The position numbers were made by a program, and so were the translations under genes. A stretch of 64,000 nt of DNA from Hyphomonas sp. Lineage in GTDB: Bacteria > Pseudomonadota > Alphaproteobacteria > Caulobacterales > Hyphomonadaceae. Position 1 is the first letter of the stretch. Each line of letters opens with the position of its first letter. Below are positions 18,297 to 27,568 of the stretch, one piece after another. The DNA is taken from NCBI GenBank assembly GCA_017792365.1, contig CP051229.1:2604001-2668000 (forward strand), given 5' to 3'. The notes beneath the pieces are model-generated. The model worked only from the letters and a program-made list of their open reading frames with translations, had not been told where the DNA came from and made no database searches.

Positions 18297-19249
18297 GGGG
18301 CCGACGCCCTTTGCGCCGCGATGTCTTCTGCGACGATGAGGCCGAGCTCCTCCGCGTCCCGTTCGCTCGGCCGGCGCGGTATCTGACCCATCGCCTGCCA
18401 TCGCTTGGAGCCGTCGAGGGCAAGGACTTCGCCCTGCATCTCGGCGCCTTCAGCGGTCAGCCTGAAATAGGCGGCGAACGGCGTCCGGCACGATCCATCA
18501 AGCCTGCGCAGGAATGCCCGCTCGGCAGCGGCGGCCAACCGTGCGTCCGCATCATCAGCGGCGGCGCAGGCGGCATGCAGCCAGTCCGGTGCGTCCTTGC
18601 GAATGGTGGCCGCCACGATCCCCTGACCAGCGGCAGGGAGGACTTCATCGACGGACAGCACGCCGGCGGCGACCTCCATCTGGTCTAGGCGATTGAGCCC
18701 TGCCGCAGCCAGCAGTGTCGCGTCGGCGACCCCGTCTCTGAGCTTGCCGAGCCGCGTCTGCACATTCCCGCGGAACTCAACGATCTTCAGGTCCGGGCGC
18801 AGCGCCAGCAGCTGAGCGCGCCGTCGCACGCTGGAGGTGCCAACCACCGCGCCCTCCGGCAGATCGGCAATTCGCGGCGCGGGGCCGATCAGGCAGTCAC
18901 GCGGGTCCTCCCTAGGAAGAAAGCAGGCCAGCGTGAGGTGCTTGTTCAGTTTGACCGTCACGTCCTTGAGGGAGTGGACGCCGATATCGATCAGCTCGTG
19001 CTTCTGCGCGCGGTCCAGTTCCTTGGTGAACAGGCCCTTGCCGCCAGCATCCTGAAGCGGGCGGTCCTGGATCCGGTCGCCCGTCGTTTTGAACGTTTTG
19101 ATTTCAGCGACAATCATGTCGCCGGTGACCTGCGACAGCCGTTTTGCAAAGGCCTCCGCCTGTGCGACCGCCAGCGGAGATGCGCGCGAACCGATCACGA
19201 CGGTATGCCGCGACTTGTCCGCTCGTTTTGGACGCTTCGATTTGGGCAT
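18293..19249 (-). CDS. hemC: Hydroxymethylbilane synthase (porphobilinogen deaminase)
   Basis: A 318-residue enzyme with VIGSRASPLAVAQAEAF near the start, the substrate-binding KDVTVKLNKHL region, TSSVRRRAQLL, and the dipyrromethane-cofactor cysteine in FLRRLDGSCRTPFAAY. It polymerises four porphobilinogens into hydroxymethylbilane. ATG at 19249 (MPKSKRPKRAD) is preferred over the longer upstream reading, which would run toward the divergent tsaD start at 19328. Overlaps hemD by 4 bp. Confidence 0.95.
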   Translation of the reverse strand: MPKSKRPKRADKSRHTVVIGSRASPLAVAQAEAFAKRLSQVTGDMIVAEIKTFKTTGDRIQDRPLQDAGGKGLFTKELDRAQKHELIDIGVHSLKDVTVKLNKHLTLACFLPREDPRDCLIGPAPRIADLPEGAVVGTSSVRRRAQLLALRPDLKIVEFRGNVQTRLGKLRDGVADATLLAAAGLNRLDQMEVAAGVLSVDEVLPAAGQGIVAATIRKDAPDWLHAACAAADDADARLAAAAERAFLRRLDGSCRTPFAAYFRLTAEGAEMQGEVLALDGSKRWQAMGQIPRRPSERDAEELGLIVAEDIAAQRASAP

Positions 19250-19327
19250 CCGTAGTGCTCCGGCCAGCCGATTGAGGCGGGCGATTACCTTGCCAGCCAG
19301 CGCGAGCGGCCTACAAGCGGGGCCAAC

Positions 19328-20419
19328 ATGATGCAAGACACCCTGATGGTTTTGGGAATTGAGAGCAGCTGCGACGAGACTGCGGCCGCTGTCGTTCGCC
19401 TGTCAGGGGAGGGCGTTGAAGTCTTGTCGGACCGCGTCGCAAGCCAGATCGAAGAGCATGCGCTCTATGGCGGCGTCGTGCCGGAGATCGCGGCGCGCGC
19501 CCATGCCGACCGGATTGACGGGCTGATCACGCTCGCGCTTGAGGACGCAGGTCTGGACGTTGCCGAGCTCTCGGGCGTCGCGGCGACTGCGGGACCTGGC
19601 CTGATCGGGGGCGTGATGGTCGGCCTCTCAGCGGCCAAGGGCATCGCACTCGGGGCCGGGTTGCCCTTCGTGGCCGTCAATCATCTTGAGGGTCATGCGC
19701 TGTCGCCAAGGCTCTCCGGCGAGCTTCCGTTCCCGTACCTGCTGCTGCTGGTTTCCGGCGGCCATTGCCAGTTCATCGCGGTGAACGGGCTCGGCGATTA
19801 CCAGCGCATGGGATCGACCATTGATGACGCCGCTGGCGAAGCCTTCGACAAGACGGCGAAACTGCTTGGCCTGCCGGCGCCTGGCGGCCCGGCGATCGAG
19901 CGGGAAGCGCGCACGGGAGACCCGACCGCCATTCGTTTCCCCCGGCCGCTGCTGGATCGCCCAGGTCTCGACATGTCGTTTTCAGGTCTGAAGACTGCGG
20001 TCCGTCGAGAGGTGCAGTCGCAGGACATGAACCCCCAGCGGCTGGCCGACGTATGCGCCAGCTTTCAACGCGCGGTTACGGATTGCCTCGTCGAGAAGTC
20101 GCGCCGCGCAATGCAGCTCTTCGCTGGCGGTGGTCCTGAGAATCTCGCGTTTGTGGTCGCAGGTGGTGTGGCGGCGAACGCCGTGCTGCGCGCGGAACTC
20201 GAAGCGGCGGCTGCTGAGCTGGGCTATGCCTTCCAGGCGCCGCCGCAGAAATGGTGCACCGACAACGCTGCGATGATCGCCCTCGCGGGCGCCGAGAGGC
20301 TCCGTGCCGGTCTCGCATCTCCCCTCGACGCCCCCGCACGCCCCCGCTGGCCGCTCGACGAGGAATCTGCTGCAGCCAATCCAGTCTATGGCGCGGGGCT
20401 GAAGGGGGCGAAGGCCTGA
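19328..20419 (+). CDS. tsaD: tRNA N6-adenosine threonylcarbamoyltransferase
   Basis: A 363-residue Kae1/TsaD protein with [16 protein letters not shown] at the start, the metal-binding [10 protein letters not shown], and [10 protein letters not shown]. It transfers the threonylcarbamoyl group to A37 of ANN-decoding tRNAs with TsaB and TsaE. Start may be 19328 or the next ATG (19331). Divergent from hemC, the classic alphaproteobacterial gcp-hemC arrangement. The usual next gene, gpsA, is absent. Confidence 0.95.
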   Translation: MMQDTLMVLGIESSCDETAAAVVRLSGEGVEVLSDRVASQIEEHALYGGVVPEIAARAHADRIDGLITLALEDAGLDVAELSGVAATAGPGLIGGVMVGLSAAKGIALGAGLPFVAVNHLEGHALSPRLSGELPFPYLLLLVSGGHCQFIAVNGLGDYQRMGSTIDDAAGEAFDKTAKLLGLPAPGGPAIEREARTGDPTAIRFPRPLLDRPGLDMSFSGLKTAVRREVQSQDMNPQRLADVCASFQRAVTDCLVEKSRRAMQLFAGGGPENLAFVVAGGVAANAVLRAELEAAAAELGYAFQAPPQKWCTDNAAMIALAGAERLRAGLASPLDAPARPRWPLDEESAAANPVYGAGLKGAKA

Positions 20420-20443
20420 ACGAACCTCGGGCTTGTCAGGCCG

Positions 20444-21019
20444 TCAGTCGAGCACGCGCGTGACCGAATATGCGCCCCCAAGTTCGTACGCGAAATAGCC
20501 GGTGGCCTCGTCGTTGGGATATTCCTCAACGAGGAGATCGAGGACTTCGATCGGGATGGTCTCGCCGTGACAGACCAGGCACGGTTCGGTCATCATGATC
20601 GGGCGGATCCAGCGGAAGATCCGCTGTCCGGAATCATCGATGGTCACTTCAGCAAATTCCAGCAGGGCAGGGTCGAGACCCGCATCGATCGAGAACGCGA
20701 ACGCTTCAAGCTGGTCGAACTCCCAGTCATCGGCTGTATTCTGACGATTGCGGACACGTAGCCCGGTGCGTCGCATCGCGATCTCGTGTTCACTCGCAAC
20801 TTGCTGAACGAGTTCGGGAACTTCGCGTCGATATCGCAGGTACATCGCAGCTGCCGGCGTCTGCTCGAGTTGGCCAAGGACCTCGCGGTGAAGTCTCGAC
20901 TCAACCTGCATCGCGGCCTGACGGGCCGCCTGAATGTCACGGGGATCGGGCGCTTCTTCAGGCGCAGCGCACGCGATCAGACATGAGAGGGTTGCGATCC
21001 AAACGGCGCTGCGTCTCAA
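20444..21019 (-). CDS. Exported c-type haem protein of the DUF3365 (Tll0287-like) family
   Basis: A 191-residue lipoprotein (LRRSAVWIATLSCLIACAAP) with a DUF3365-like body ending in MTEPCLVCHGETIPIE; CLVCH is a haem-c attachment motif. FAYELGGAYSVTRVLD closes the domain. The family is a PAS-like haem sensor or redox domain in the periplasm. The start is a TTG at 21019 that overlaps the upstream TGA stop (TTGA), so its translation is probably coupled to the chagasin-like gene; a longer reading would run into that gene. Confidence 0.75.
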   Translation of the reverse strand: MRRSAVWIATLSCLIACAAPEEAPDPRDIQAARQAAMQVESRLHREVLGQLEQTPAAAMYLRYRREVPELVQQVASEHEIAMRRTGLRVRNRQNTADDWEFDQLEAFAFSIDAGLDPALLEFAEVTIDDSGQRIFRWIRPIMMTEPCLVCHGETIPIEVLDLLVEEYPNDEATGYFAYELGGAYSVTRVLD

Positions 21020-21729
21020 CGCGCCGTCACCGTGATGCGGAAACTGTCGACTGCCGGCTCGCTCTCGTCTTCCCAGGGACGCCGCTGCTCCAGGACAAGG
21101 TCTCCCGCGCCAGCCTGGAGCGCCTCGAATACCAACACCTCCCAATGGTTCCCGCCGGTGTAGCCCGGCAGGTACTGGGCTGTGGACGTCGCGCCGCCGG
21201 CCTCGTCCACGAGCTTGAGGAAGGCCGGGAGGCCAGTCAGCGCCCATTCATATCCTGCTGTCGGCACGCCGACGAGCGAGACCGAGAACCGCTCGCCTGC
21301 GGCAATGTCGAGAGTTGAGCCGGCATCGGCGCTGCGCAGATCGCGCACAACATCCGGCGCACCCGGCGGCGGTACGGCGCGACTCACGCCCTCGCACTCC
21401 ACCGCTGAGCCGCTGCGAACAAGCCGGGCGTCGCCGGGGCCGACGACGAGCGACATGTCTGCGTTCGTATATGTTTCGAATTCGGCGCGCTCCGACAGCG
21501 CCCAGTCGTTGAGGTCTTCTCCCAGAAGGACGCTTGCGCTTGCCGGCTGGTGATTGAAGCGAACCTGAAGCACAGTTCCATCCGTGCATTCGTAGACCGC
21601 TGCGCCGTCCAGCCGCGAGACTGCTTGCGCTTCATCCTCTGGCGCGACCGCTTCCATTCGATCACCCGCAGCGCAGGCCGCGAGCGCAGACAGGCAGGAT
21701 ACGATTGCAGCCGATCGTTGGATACGCAT
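21016..21729 (-). CDS. Chagasin-like (I42) protease-inhibitor lipoprotein
   Basis: A 237-residue lipoprotein (lipobox LAACAAGD) with an uncharacterised N-terminal domain and a C-terminal inhibitor I42/chagasin domain. Its three loop motifs are visible: PTAGYEW, GYTGGNHWE and QRRPWE. Chagasin-type proteins inhibit papain-like cysteine proteases; in bacteria they probably protect the envelope or act on host or competitor proteases. The target is unknown. The central cysteine-containing segment (residues 30-130) is not recognised. Translationally coupled to the haem protein downstream. Confidence 0.78.
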   Translation of the reverse strand: MRIQRSAAIVSCLSALAACAAGDRMEAVAPEDEAQAVSRLDGAAVYECTDGTVLQVRFNHQPASASVLLGEDLNDWALSERAEFETYTNADMSLVVGPGDARLVRSGSAVECEGVSRAVPPPGAPDVVRDLRSADAGSTLDIAAGERFSVSLVGVPTAGYEWALTGLPAFLKLVDEAGGATSTAQYLPGYTGGNHWEVLVFEALQAGAGDLVLEQRRPWEDESEPAVDSFRITVTAR

Positions 21730-21857
21730 GCGACCCCTGTGAACAAAAATCGAACGACAGTCGCCAGAATGGCGCAGCGCCGATTTCATGTCGATGGAAT
21801 CCGTTCAGCGAAGATTGCAGGTGCGTAGACGCGCCGAATCCGTTTAGTGCGCCATTG

Positions 21858-22277
21858 ATGCCGACTTTGGATCAGATCTTTCAGGCAATCGCCGCGCTGG
21901 CCGCCGGGGGCGCCGCCGCCTCTGGCTGGAACGTCGGCGTCATCGGCGCAAACGTCCTGTACGATGGTCTGGACGCAGGACGCGCAGATCGGGTGTTGCG
22001 CAAGCTGATGGTGTCGTCGGCAACCTTTCAGGCTGTCCTCCTGGTCATCGCAGCCAGCTTCGCCATCCTGTCCCAATCCGTGGCCGCCTTCACGACGTCG
22101 ATTCTCGCGGCGCTCGGGTTCTTCTCGAATGTGTGGACATTGTCGCCGCGCAAGGACAAGGCGTTGCCGGGAGCCAGACGTAAAAACTCCACCCGCAGGG
22201 TCGTCGCCGTGGCGCTGACCCTGATGATGACGAGTATTGCTTTCGCCGCGGCCGTTCTGGCCGTGATGGGCGTCTAG
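21858..22277 (+). CDS. Small membrane protein, unknown
   Basis: A 139-residue protein with about four hydrophobic segments (IFQAIAALAAGGAAASGWNV, the AVLLVIAASFAILSQSV region, a span near SILAALGFFSN, and a C-terminal one) and a basic loop (PRKDKALPGARRKNSTRR). No family recognised. No clear ribosome site precedes the ATG, so the start is uncertain. Overlaps the 3' end of the next, convergent gene by 4 nt. Confidence 0.5.
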   Translation: MPTLDQIFQAIAALAAGGAAASGWNVGVIGANVLYDGLDAGRADRVLRKLMVSSATFQAVLLVIAASFAILSQSVAAFTTSILAALGFFSNVWTLSPRKDKALPGARRKNSTRRVVAVALTLMMTSIAFAAAVLAVMGV

Positions 22278-22588
22278 GCTGGCGCGACGCACGCAGTGTT
22301 GGCGTCGGATACGACCATCCTGAATTCTCGATCGGTACGAATGGGCCCGGGAATCCAGTCCCCCGCAAACCGCCGATTGTCATGCACGGCTTTTGACAGG
22401 CGGGCGAATTGGTCCGCCGACAGCTTGGATTCAAAAGACGTCACGAAGCAATCGCAGAGCTCGGTTCTTCCGCCGAACTTGTCCAGGCAGGCGTCTGTCA
22501 TTTCGGTTTTGCCCGCGCTGGCGCCGCATCCCGAAAGACACGCAGTAGCGACGACGAGGGACGCAACTGCGGATACTCGGTGATCCAT
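22274..22588 (-). CDS. Small cysteine-rich lipoprotein, unknown
   Basis: A 104-residue protein with a lipoprotein signal (ATACLSGCGAS) and four further cysteines (DACLDKF, ELCDCF, NTACVAP). These could form disulphides in the periplasm. The ATG at 22588 has GGGAGA 6 nt beyond a leading ATG; MTMDHRV is the alternative start. Function unknown. Confidence 0.65.
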   Translation of the reverse strand: MDHRVSAVASLVVATACLSGCGASAGKTEMTDACLDKFGGRTELCDCFVTSFESKLSADQFARLSKAVHDNRRFAGDWIPGPIRTDREFRMVVSDANTACVAPA

Positions 22589-22699
22589 TGTCATTCTCCC
22601 TGTTGGTCCGGAATTATTGAATCGATCCGGTAGCAACAATGACGACAGGAGTGGCTTCTATTGTCAAATCCCCGTCAGGCATGAATGAAAGATTTGATC

Positions 22700-22718
22700 A
22701 CGGCCTCCGGAGGGCCGT
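22700..22718 (+). promoter_or_regulatory. Hairpin ahead of the DUF350 gene
   Basis: ACGGCC and GGCCGT enclose a 7-nt loop and are followed by TTTAG, then the strong ribosome site AGGAGGAGGGG of the next gene. It may be a weak terminator or a leader structure. Confidence 0.4.
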
Positions 22719-22737
22719 TTAGTAGGAGGAGGGGACG

Positions 22738-23169
22738 GTGGAGCCTGCGGTCAGCGCATTCGTGCAGGGGTTCCCGCACTTTCTGCTTCAGGGCGGTGTA
22801 ACGCTCATTATGCTCATTCTGGGCGTGACGGTGCATGTGCTCATGACGCCGATGAAGGAGCTGAAGCTCATCCGCGAGGGCAACGCCTCGGCGGGAGTCG
22901 GGCTGGCCGGCATCGTGATGGGTCTGGCGATCCCGATGTCCGCCTGCCTCGCTTCGTCGACCTCGATCTACGATCTTGTTATATGGGGCGTCGTCGCCAT
23001 CTTGTTGCAGATGATCGCGTTTCGCGTCGCCGACCTGATCCTGAGGGACCTCCCCGGCCGTATAGAGAAAGATGAAATGGGCGCGGCGATTGTCCTTGTT
23101 TCGGTGAAGCTCGCCGCGGCCCTCGTCATGGCGGCCGCACTCTGGGCGCCGTTTATCGTGGGGGTGTAG
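22738..23169 (+). CDS. DUF350 family membrane protein
   Basis: A 143-residue integral membrane protein with four spans. It shows the DUF350 repeat architecture: two similar two-helix units, each beginning with a GXXL-type turn (GVTLIMLILGVTVHVL and the later IVLVSVKLAAALVMAA). GTG start with a very strong GGAGGAGGGG ribosome site. Function of DUF350 is unsettled. It is followed closely by a membrane-anchored serine protease gene and pyrF, and the three read as one operon. Confidence 0.8.
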   Translation: MEPAVSAFVQGFPHFLLQGGVTLIMLILGVTVHVLMTPMKELKLIREGNASAGVGLAGIVMGLAIPMSACLASSTSIYDLVIWGVVAILLQMIAFRVADLILRDLPGRIEKDEMGAAIVLVSVKLAAALVMAAALWAPFIVGV

Positions 23170-23199
23170 CGCGCGGATGCGCAAGGACGTGAACCTCTG

Positions 23200-24054
23200 A
23201 TGCGCATACCCGACTGGCTCGTCTATTCCCTTGTTCTCGCCGTCATCGTGTTCACGCTCTTTGTCAGCGAGAACACGAGAGACGAGATCGCTGCGCCGGA
23301 AACGACCTACGGCGAAGTCATCATCCCCGCGCCGTCTGATGCGCCGTCCGGTCCGCCGCTTCCGGAAACCAATCCGTTTGACGAACGCATCCTCGTGCAG
23401 GTCGGCGAGGTCGAAGACGGGATCGGAACGGCGTTCGCCATCAACGAAGCTGGCCTGTGGCTCACGGCCCGGCACGTCGTCGATGGCTGCTCCGAGGTTG
23501 GTCTGGCGATCGGCAATGGCCGGATGGTCCCGGTAGAGGAAGTGGTCCGTTCGCCGGATTCAGATCTCGCGATCCTCTATACCGACCGTGCGCCGCGTAC
23601 GCTGGGTGTCGATTTCAACAAGCAGATGCGTGTCGGCGAGGCCGGCTATCACGTCGGATTCCCGCAGGGCAATTCCGGCGAGGTCTCCTCGCGCCTCCTG
23701 GCGAGGAGCCGGCTGGTGACGCGCGGTCGCTACTCTCTGGAGGAGGGCGTTCTGGCGTGGGCCGAAACCGCGCGGACGACAAACGTACGCGGAACGCTCG
23801 CGGGCATGAGCGGCGGACCGGTCTTTGACGCCGACGGATCCGTCGTCGGTGTGACGGTGGCTGAAAGCCCGCGCCGCGGGCGCATCTATACGGCGGCCCC
23901 AAGCTCCGTTATCCGGTTCCTGGATGAGCATTCCGCCGTCGCCGTCAGCGGCGACACGGTCCCGCTGTCGCCCGAAACATATGCCAGCGAGGCGAACCGG
24001 CTGCGCAGCGAGCGGGCGATCGTGAAAGTAATCTGTCGAGTGACCCCATGGTGA
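23200..24054 (+). CDS. Membrane-anchored trypsin-like serine protease
   Basis: A 284-residue protein with an N-terminal membrane anchor (residues 6-25), a Pro-rich linker, and a trypsin-like domain. The catalytic triad is visible as H in LTARHVVDGC, D in PDSDLAIL, and S in LAGMSGGPVF. The active site would face the periplasm. No PDZ domain follows, unlike DegP. A Cys next to the His (VVDGC) may pair with another residue. Its end overlaps the pyrF start by 7 nt. Confidence 0.85.
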   Translation: MRIPDWLVYSLVLAVIVFTLFVSENTRDEIAAPETTYGEVIIPAPSDAPSGPPLPETNPFDERILVQVGEVEDGIGTAFAINEAGLWLTARHVVDGCSEVGLAIGNGRMVPVEEVVRSPDSDLAILYTDRAPRTLGVDFNKQMRVGEAGYHVGFPQGNSGEVSSRLLARSRLVTRGRYSLEEGVLAWAETARTTNVRGTLAGMSGGPVFDADGSVVGVTVAESPRRGRIYTAAPSSVIRFLDEHSAVAVSGDTVPLSPETYASEANRLRSERAIVKVICRVTPW

Positions 24055-24962
24055 AGCCCGTATTTGCTGATCGACTGCTGAAGGCAACGCGGGAATACGG
24101 TCCGCTCTGCGTCGGCATCGATCCCCATGAAGATATGCTGCCGGCGCTGTTCGGACCGGTCGGCGCAGCCAGCATCACCCGCTGGGGGCAGGCGGTTGTC
24201 GAACAGTGCACCGGTCGCGTGGGCATCGTGAAGCCGCAGGCGGCTTTGTTCGAGCGGTGGGGATCCAAAGGCGTCGCAGCGCTGGAGAAGGTGTGCGAGG
24301 CCGCCACGAAAGCAGGCCTCATCGTGCTGCTGGATGCGAAGCGCGGCGATATCGGATCGACGGCTGCAGGATATGCGCGGGGCTATCTGTCGTCGTCCGC
24401 CTGCTGCAAGTGCGACGCCATTACGGTCAACCCGTATATGGGCGTCGAGACGATCGAACCGTTTGTCGAAGAGGCCGAGAAGGCGCGCAAGGGCGTCATC
24501 GTTCTCGCCCGCACGTCCAACCCTGGCGCCGCTGATTTCCAGGCGGCCACAAACGATGGCGAACCCGTCTTTCAGCGTGTCGCGCGCAGCCTCCAACCCC
24601 TCGCCGAACGGCTGATGTCGAAGGAAGGCAAATGGTCGGGCCTCATGCTGGTCGTGGGCGCCACGAGCCCCGACGAAGCGCGCAAGGTCCGCGAAGTGGC
24701 GCCGAAATCGCTGTTTCTTGTCCCTGGTTACGGAGCGCAAGGCGCAAGCGCCGGGGAAGCGATGAGCGGTTTTCGGCGGGGGCCCGGAGGCATGGAGGGC
24801 GGCGTGGTGAATGCGTCACGCTCCGTCACCTATCTGCCGGGCACAGACGAAGCCGAAACCGCCGACCAGTGGGATGAGGCGATCGCAAAGGCGATCAACG
24901 CTGCGCAAAACGATCTTCGCGCGGCGGCGGGCTACCCAGACGACGAGCCTTCGCAACGCTGA
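24048..24962 (+). CDS. pyrF: Orotidine-5'-phosphate decarboxylase, type 2
   Basis: A 304-residue TIM barrel with the catalytic LLDAKRGDIGSTAAGYA motif (Asp-Lys-Asp tetrad) and the longer length of the type 2 (PyrF2) form, about 270-310 residues. It makes UMP from OMP. Reads VGIDPHEDMLPALFG at the start and VPGYGAQGASAGE at the phosphate-binding loop. Overlaps the upstream protease gene by 7 nt, so probably co-transcribed. Confidence 0.93.
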   Translation: MVKPVFADRLLKATREYGPLCVGIDPHEDMLPALFGPVGAASITRWGQAVVEQCTGRVGIVKPQAALFERWGSKGVAALEKVCEAATKAGLIVLLDAKRGDIGSTAAGYARGYLSSSACCKCDAITVNPYMGVETIEPFVEEAEKARKGVIVLARTSNPGAADFQAATNDGEPVFQRVARSLQPLAERLMSKEGKWSGLMLVVGATSPDEARKVREVAPKSLFLVPGYGAQGASAGEAMSGFRRGPGGMEGGVVNASRSVTYLPGTDEAETADQWDEAIAKAINAAQNDLRAAAGYPDDEPSQR

Positions 24963-25031
24963 ACAGTCTCCCGGCTGCCGTGGGGACAGGCTGACCGCCG
25001 GCGTGCACGTCGGGCAATGCCGGATCGCGGG

Positions 25032-25060
25032 CTGACATCCTCAATGCGCAACCCTATGCT
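25032..25060 (+). promoter_or_regulatory. Putative promoter of the alcohol dehydrogenase gene
   Basis: CTGACA (25032-25037) and TATGCT (25055-25060) are spaced by 17 nt. A hairpin follows at 25061-25092 (GGCGGC/GCCGCC and AGCTC/GAGCT) and ends 2 nt before the GGGAGGAAAG ribosome site. Confidence 0.45.
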
Positions 25061-25106
25061 GGCGGCAAACGGAGCTCCCCGGAGCTGCCGCCTACGGGAG
25101 GAAAGC

Positions 25107-27251
25107 ATGAGAATTCAGTCGGTCGCAGTCGCGGCGCTTGGCGCCATCGCGCTTTCGGCTTGCACGGAGCAGGGCGCCGACACCGCGCCGCCCGCACTCG
25201 AACCGATCACCGCCGCGCAGGTCGACGGCGAGGCGATCGGCGCAGCTGACCAGCGGCCCGGCGTATGGCTCTCCCATGGACGAACCTATTCCGAACAGCG
25301 CTTCTCGCCGCTTGAGCAGGTCAACGCATCGAATATCTCGCAACTCGGCCTGACCTGGACCGAAGAGCTCGACACGATGCGGGGCATGGAATCGACGCCC
25401 ATCGTCGTGGACGGCGTGATGTACGTGACTTCAGCATGGTCGGTCGTCTACGCGCTCGACGCCAGGACGGGCGAACGCCTCTGGAAGTTCGACCCCGAAG
25501 TGAACAAGGCGCGCGGCGTCTACGCTTGCTGCGATGTGGTGAACCGCGGCGTCGCCATCTGGAACGGAAAACTGTTCGTCGGAACGATCGATGGCCGCCT
25601 GATCGCGCTCGACGCCGCCTCCGGTGCGCCCGTCTGGGAAACCGTCACGGTCGACCAGTCCCGGCCCTACACCATCACCGGCGCGCCGCGCGTCGTGAAA
25701 GGCAAGGTCCTCATCGGCAATGGCGGCGCCGAACTCGGCGTGCGCGGCTACGTGACCGCATACGACGCCGAAACGGGCGAGCAGGCCTGGCGCTTCTTCA
25801 CGACGCCCAATGCCGACAAGCAGCCTGATGGCGCAGCATCCGACGCGGTCTTCGCCGAGCTCGCCAACGAGACCTGGGATGACGAGGGCGCATGGCGCGA
25901 TACCGGCGGCGGCGGCACGGCGTGGGACGCCATGGCGTATGATCCCGAACTCGACATCCTCTACATCGGCGTCGGCAACGGCACGCCATGGAACCGTCGC
26001 CTGCGTTCGCCGTCCGGCGGCGACAATCTGTTCCTGTCGTCCATTCTGGCGCTGAAGCCTGACACTGGTGAATACGTCTGGCACTACCAGACAACGCCGG
26101 GCGAAACCTGGGACTATACCGCAACCCAGCACATCATCCTCGCAGACCTCGAGATCGATGGCGCGACCCGCAAGGTCGCGATGCAGGCGCCCAAGAACGG
26201 CTTCTTCTACGTGCTCGACCGTGCGACCGGCGAACTGCTGTCAGGCGACATGTACCAGCCGGTCACCTGGGCGAGCGGCATCGACACGGCGACCGGGCGA
26301 CCGATCGAAACGACGAACGCGCGCTACGACGCAGAGCCGCAGCTCACCTATCCCGGACCGCTGGGCAGCCATAACTGGCACCCGATGGCCTTCAGCCCCG
26401 ATACGGGTCTCGTCTACATCCCTGCGCACACGCTGCCGGCCATCTACGCCGACGATGAAACCTTCACTTATCGGCCGGGCTTCTGGAACACCGGAACCAG
26501 CAGCCTGCCGGGCGCGCTGCCGGGCGACCGCGATGAACGCATGCAGGTCGTGAAAGACCTGAACATCAGCGGTCAGCTGGTGGCGTGGGACCCCGTCGCC
26601 AAGGCGCCGCGCTGGACGGTGGATTACCCATCGCCGTGGAATGGCGGCGTCCTCGCCACGGCGGGCAATCTCGTCTTCCAAGGCGGGATCGACGCCAAGT
26701 TCCGCGCCTACAACGCCGAAACCGGCGACACGGTCTGGGAATCGAGCGCGATGTACCCCGCGCTCTCTGGCCCGGTCTCCTACGAACTCGACGGTGAGCA
26801 GTATATCGCCGTCACCGCAGGGTGGGGCACGGTGCTTCCGCTGCTCGGCGATTTCGGCATCCCGGCGACAGGGCTGCAGGAGCGCGGCATGGTGCTCGTC
26901 TTCAAGCTCGGAGGCACAGCCGAGATCGAGGAATACGAGGCCTTCCCGATGGAGAACGTTCCTGCCGGCGACCAGTTCGGGAGCGAACAGGTCATCGCGC
27001 GCGGCAAGGAAGTCTACTACGCGAACTGCATGGTCTGCCACGGCGAGGCGGTGGTCTCGGGCGGCGTCATCCAGGACCTGCGCTGGGCCCAAGCGCCCGG
27101 CTCGAAGGAGGACTTCGCTGAGGTCGTCCTGAACGGCCGCTACGAATCCGCCGGGATGGTCAGCTTCGCAGACGTCATGACCGAGGATGATGCCGAGGCG
27201 GTTCGCGCCTATATCCTGCAACGGGCCCACGAAGACGCCGACCCACAATAG
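25107..27251 (+). CDS. PQQ-dependent quinohaemoprotein alcohol dehydrogenase (type II-like)
   Basis: A 714-residue periplasmic enzyme. A lipoprotein-type signal (IALSACTEQ) is followed by the eight-bladed PQQ propeller. This carries the adjacent-cysteine ring (YACCDVV) that stacks on PQQ and several tryptophan-docking repeats, such as ALDAASGAPVWETV. The C-terminal cytochrome c domain carries CMVCHG (near residue 645). It oxidises primary or secondary alcohols, passing electrons to its own haem and on to the respiratory chain. The substrate is unknown. GGAGGAAAG precedes the ATG. No PQQ synthesis genes are in the window. Confidence 0.92.
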   Translation: MRIQSVAVAALGAIALSACTEQGADTAPPALEPITAAQVDGEAIGAADQRPGVWLSHGRTYSEQRFSPLEQVNASNISQLGLTWTEELDTMRGMESTPIVVDGVMYVTSAWSVVYALDARTGERLWKFDPEVNKARGVYACCDVVNRGVAIWNGKLFVGTIDGRLIALDAASGAPVWETVTVDQSRPYTITGAPRVVKGKVLIGNGGAELGVRGYVTAYDAETGEQAWRFFTTPNADKQPDGAASDAVFAELANETWDDEGAWRDTGGGGTAWDAMAYDPELDILYIGVGNGTPWNRRLRSPSGGDNLFLSSILALKPDTGEYVWHYQTTPGETWDYTATQHIILADLEIDGATRKVAMQAPKNGFFYVLDRATGELLSGDMYQPVTWASGIDTATGRPIETTNARYDAEPQLTYPGPLGSHNWHPMAFSPDTGLVYIPAHTLPAIYADDETFTYRPGFWNTGTSSLPGALPGDRDERMQVVKDLNISGQLVAWDPVAKAPRWTVDYPSPWNGGVLATAGNLVFQGGIDAKFRAYNAETGDTVWESSAMYPALSGPVSYELDGEQYIAVTAGWGTVLPLLGDFGIPATGLQERGMVLVFKLGGTAEIEEYEAFPMENVPAGDQFGSEQVIARGKEVYYANCMVCHGEAVVSGGVIQDLRWAQAPGSKEDFAEVVLNGRYESAGMVSFADVMTEDDAEAVRAYILQRAHEDADPQ

Positions 27252-27259
27252 GAGCTTGC

Positions 27260-27550
27260 TTGAGCGATCTCGATATCAAACGCGAAGACGGTGAAACCGG
27301 CGGCCGCTATGTCGTGAACGTCGACGGCCACGAGGCCGAGATGACGTATTCGCGGGCGGGGAAGGGGCTGATCATCATCGACCACACCGGCGTGCCGGAA
27401 GCGCTGGGCGGGCAGGGCGTCGGCAAAGAGCTGGTGCTGAGAGCGATTGAGGACGCCCGGTCCGAGGGCCTCAGGATCATTCCGCTCTGTCCCTTCGCGA
27501 AGGCGCAGTTCGACAAGCACCCTGAATGGGCTGACGTGCTGAAGAGCTGA
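27260..27550 (+). CDS. Small GNAT-type N-acetyltransferase (YjdJ/CTD1-like)
   Basis: A 96-residue mini-GNAT with the YjdJ-type core: MTYSRAGKGLIIIDHTGVPE, GGQGVGKELVLRAIEDARSE (acetyl-CoA loop) and a final LCPFAKAQFDKHPEW. The start is a TTG at 27260 with AGGAGC at 27250-27255, just after the alcohol dehydrogenase stop. Substrate unknown. Confidence 0.8.
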   Translation: MSDLDIKREDGETGGRYVVNVDGHEAEMTYSRAGKGLIIIDHTGVPEALGGQGVGKELVLRAIEDARSEGLRIIPLCPFAKAQFDKHPEWADVLKS

Positions 27551-27568
27551 CGCCCGACCCGAATGGAA

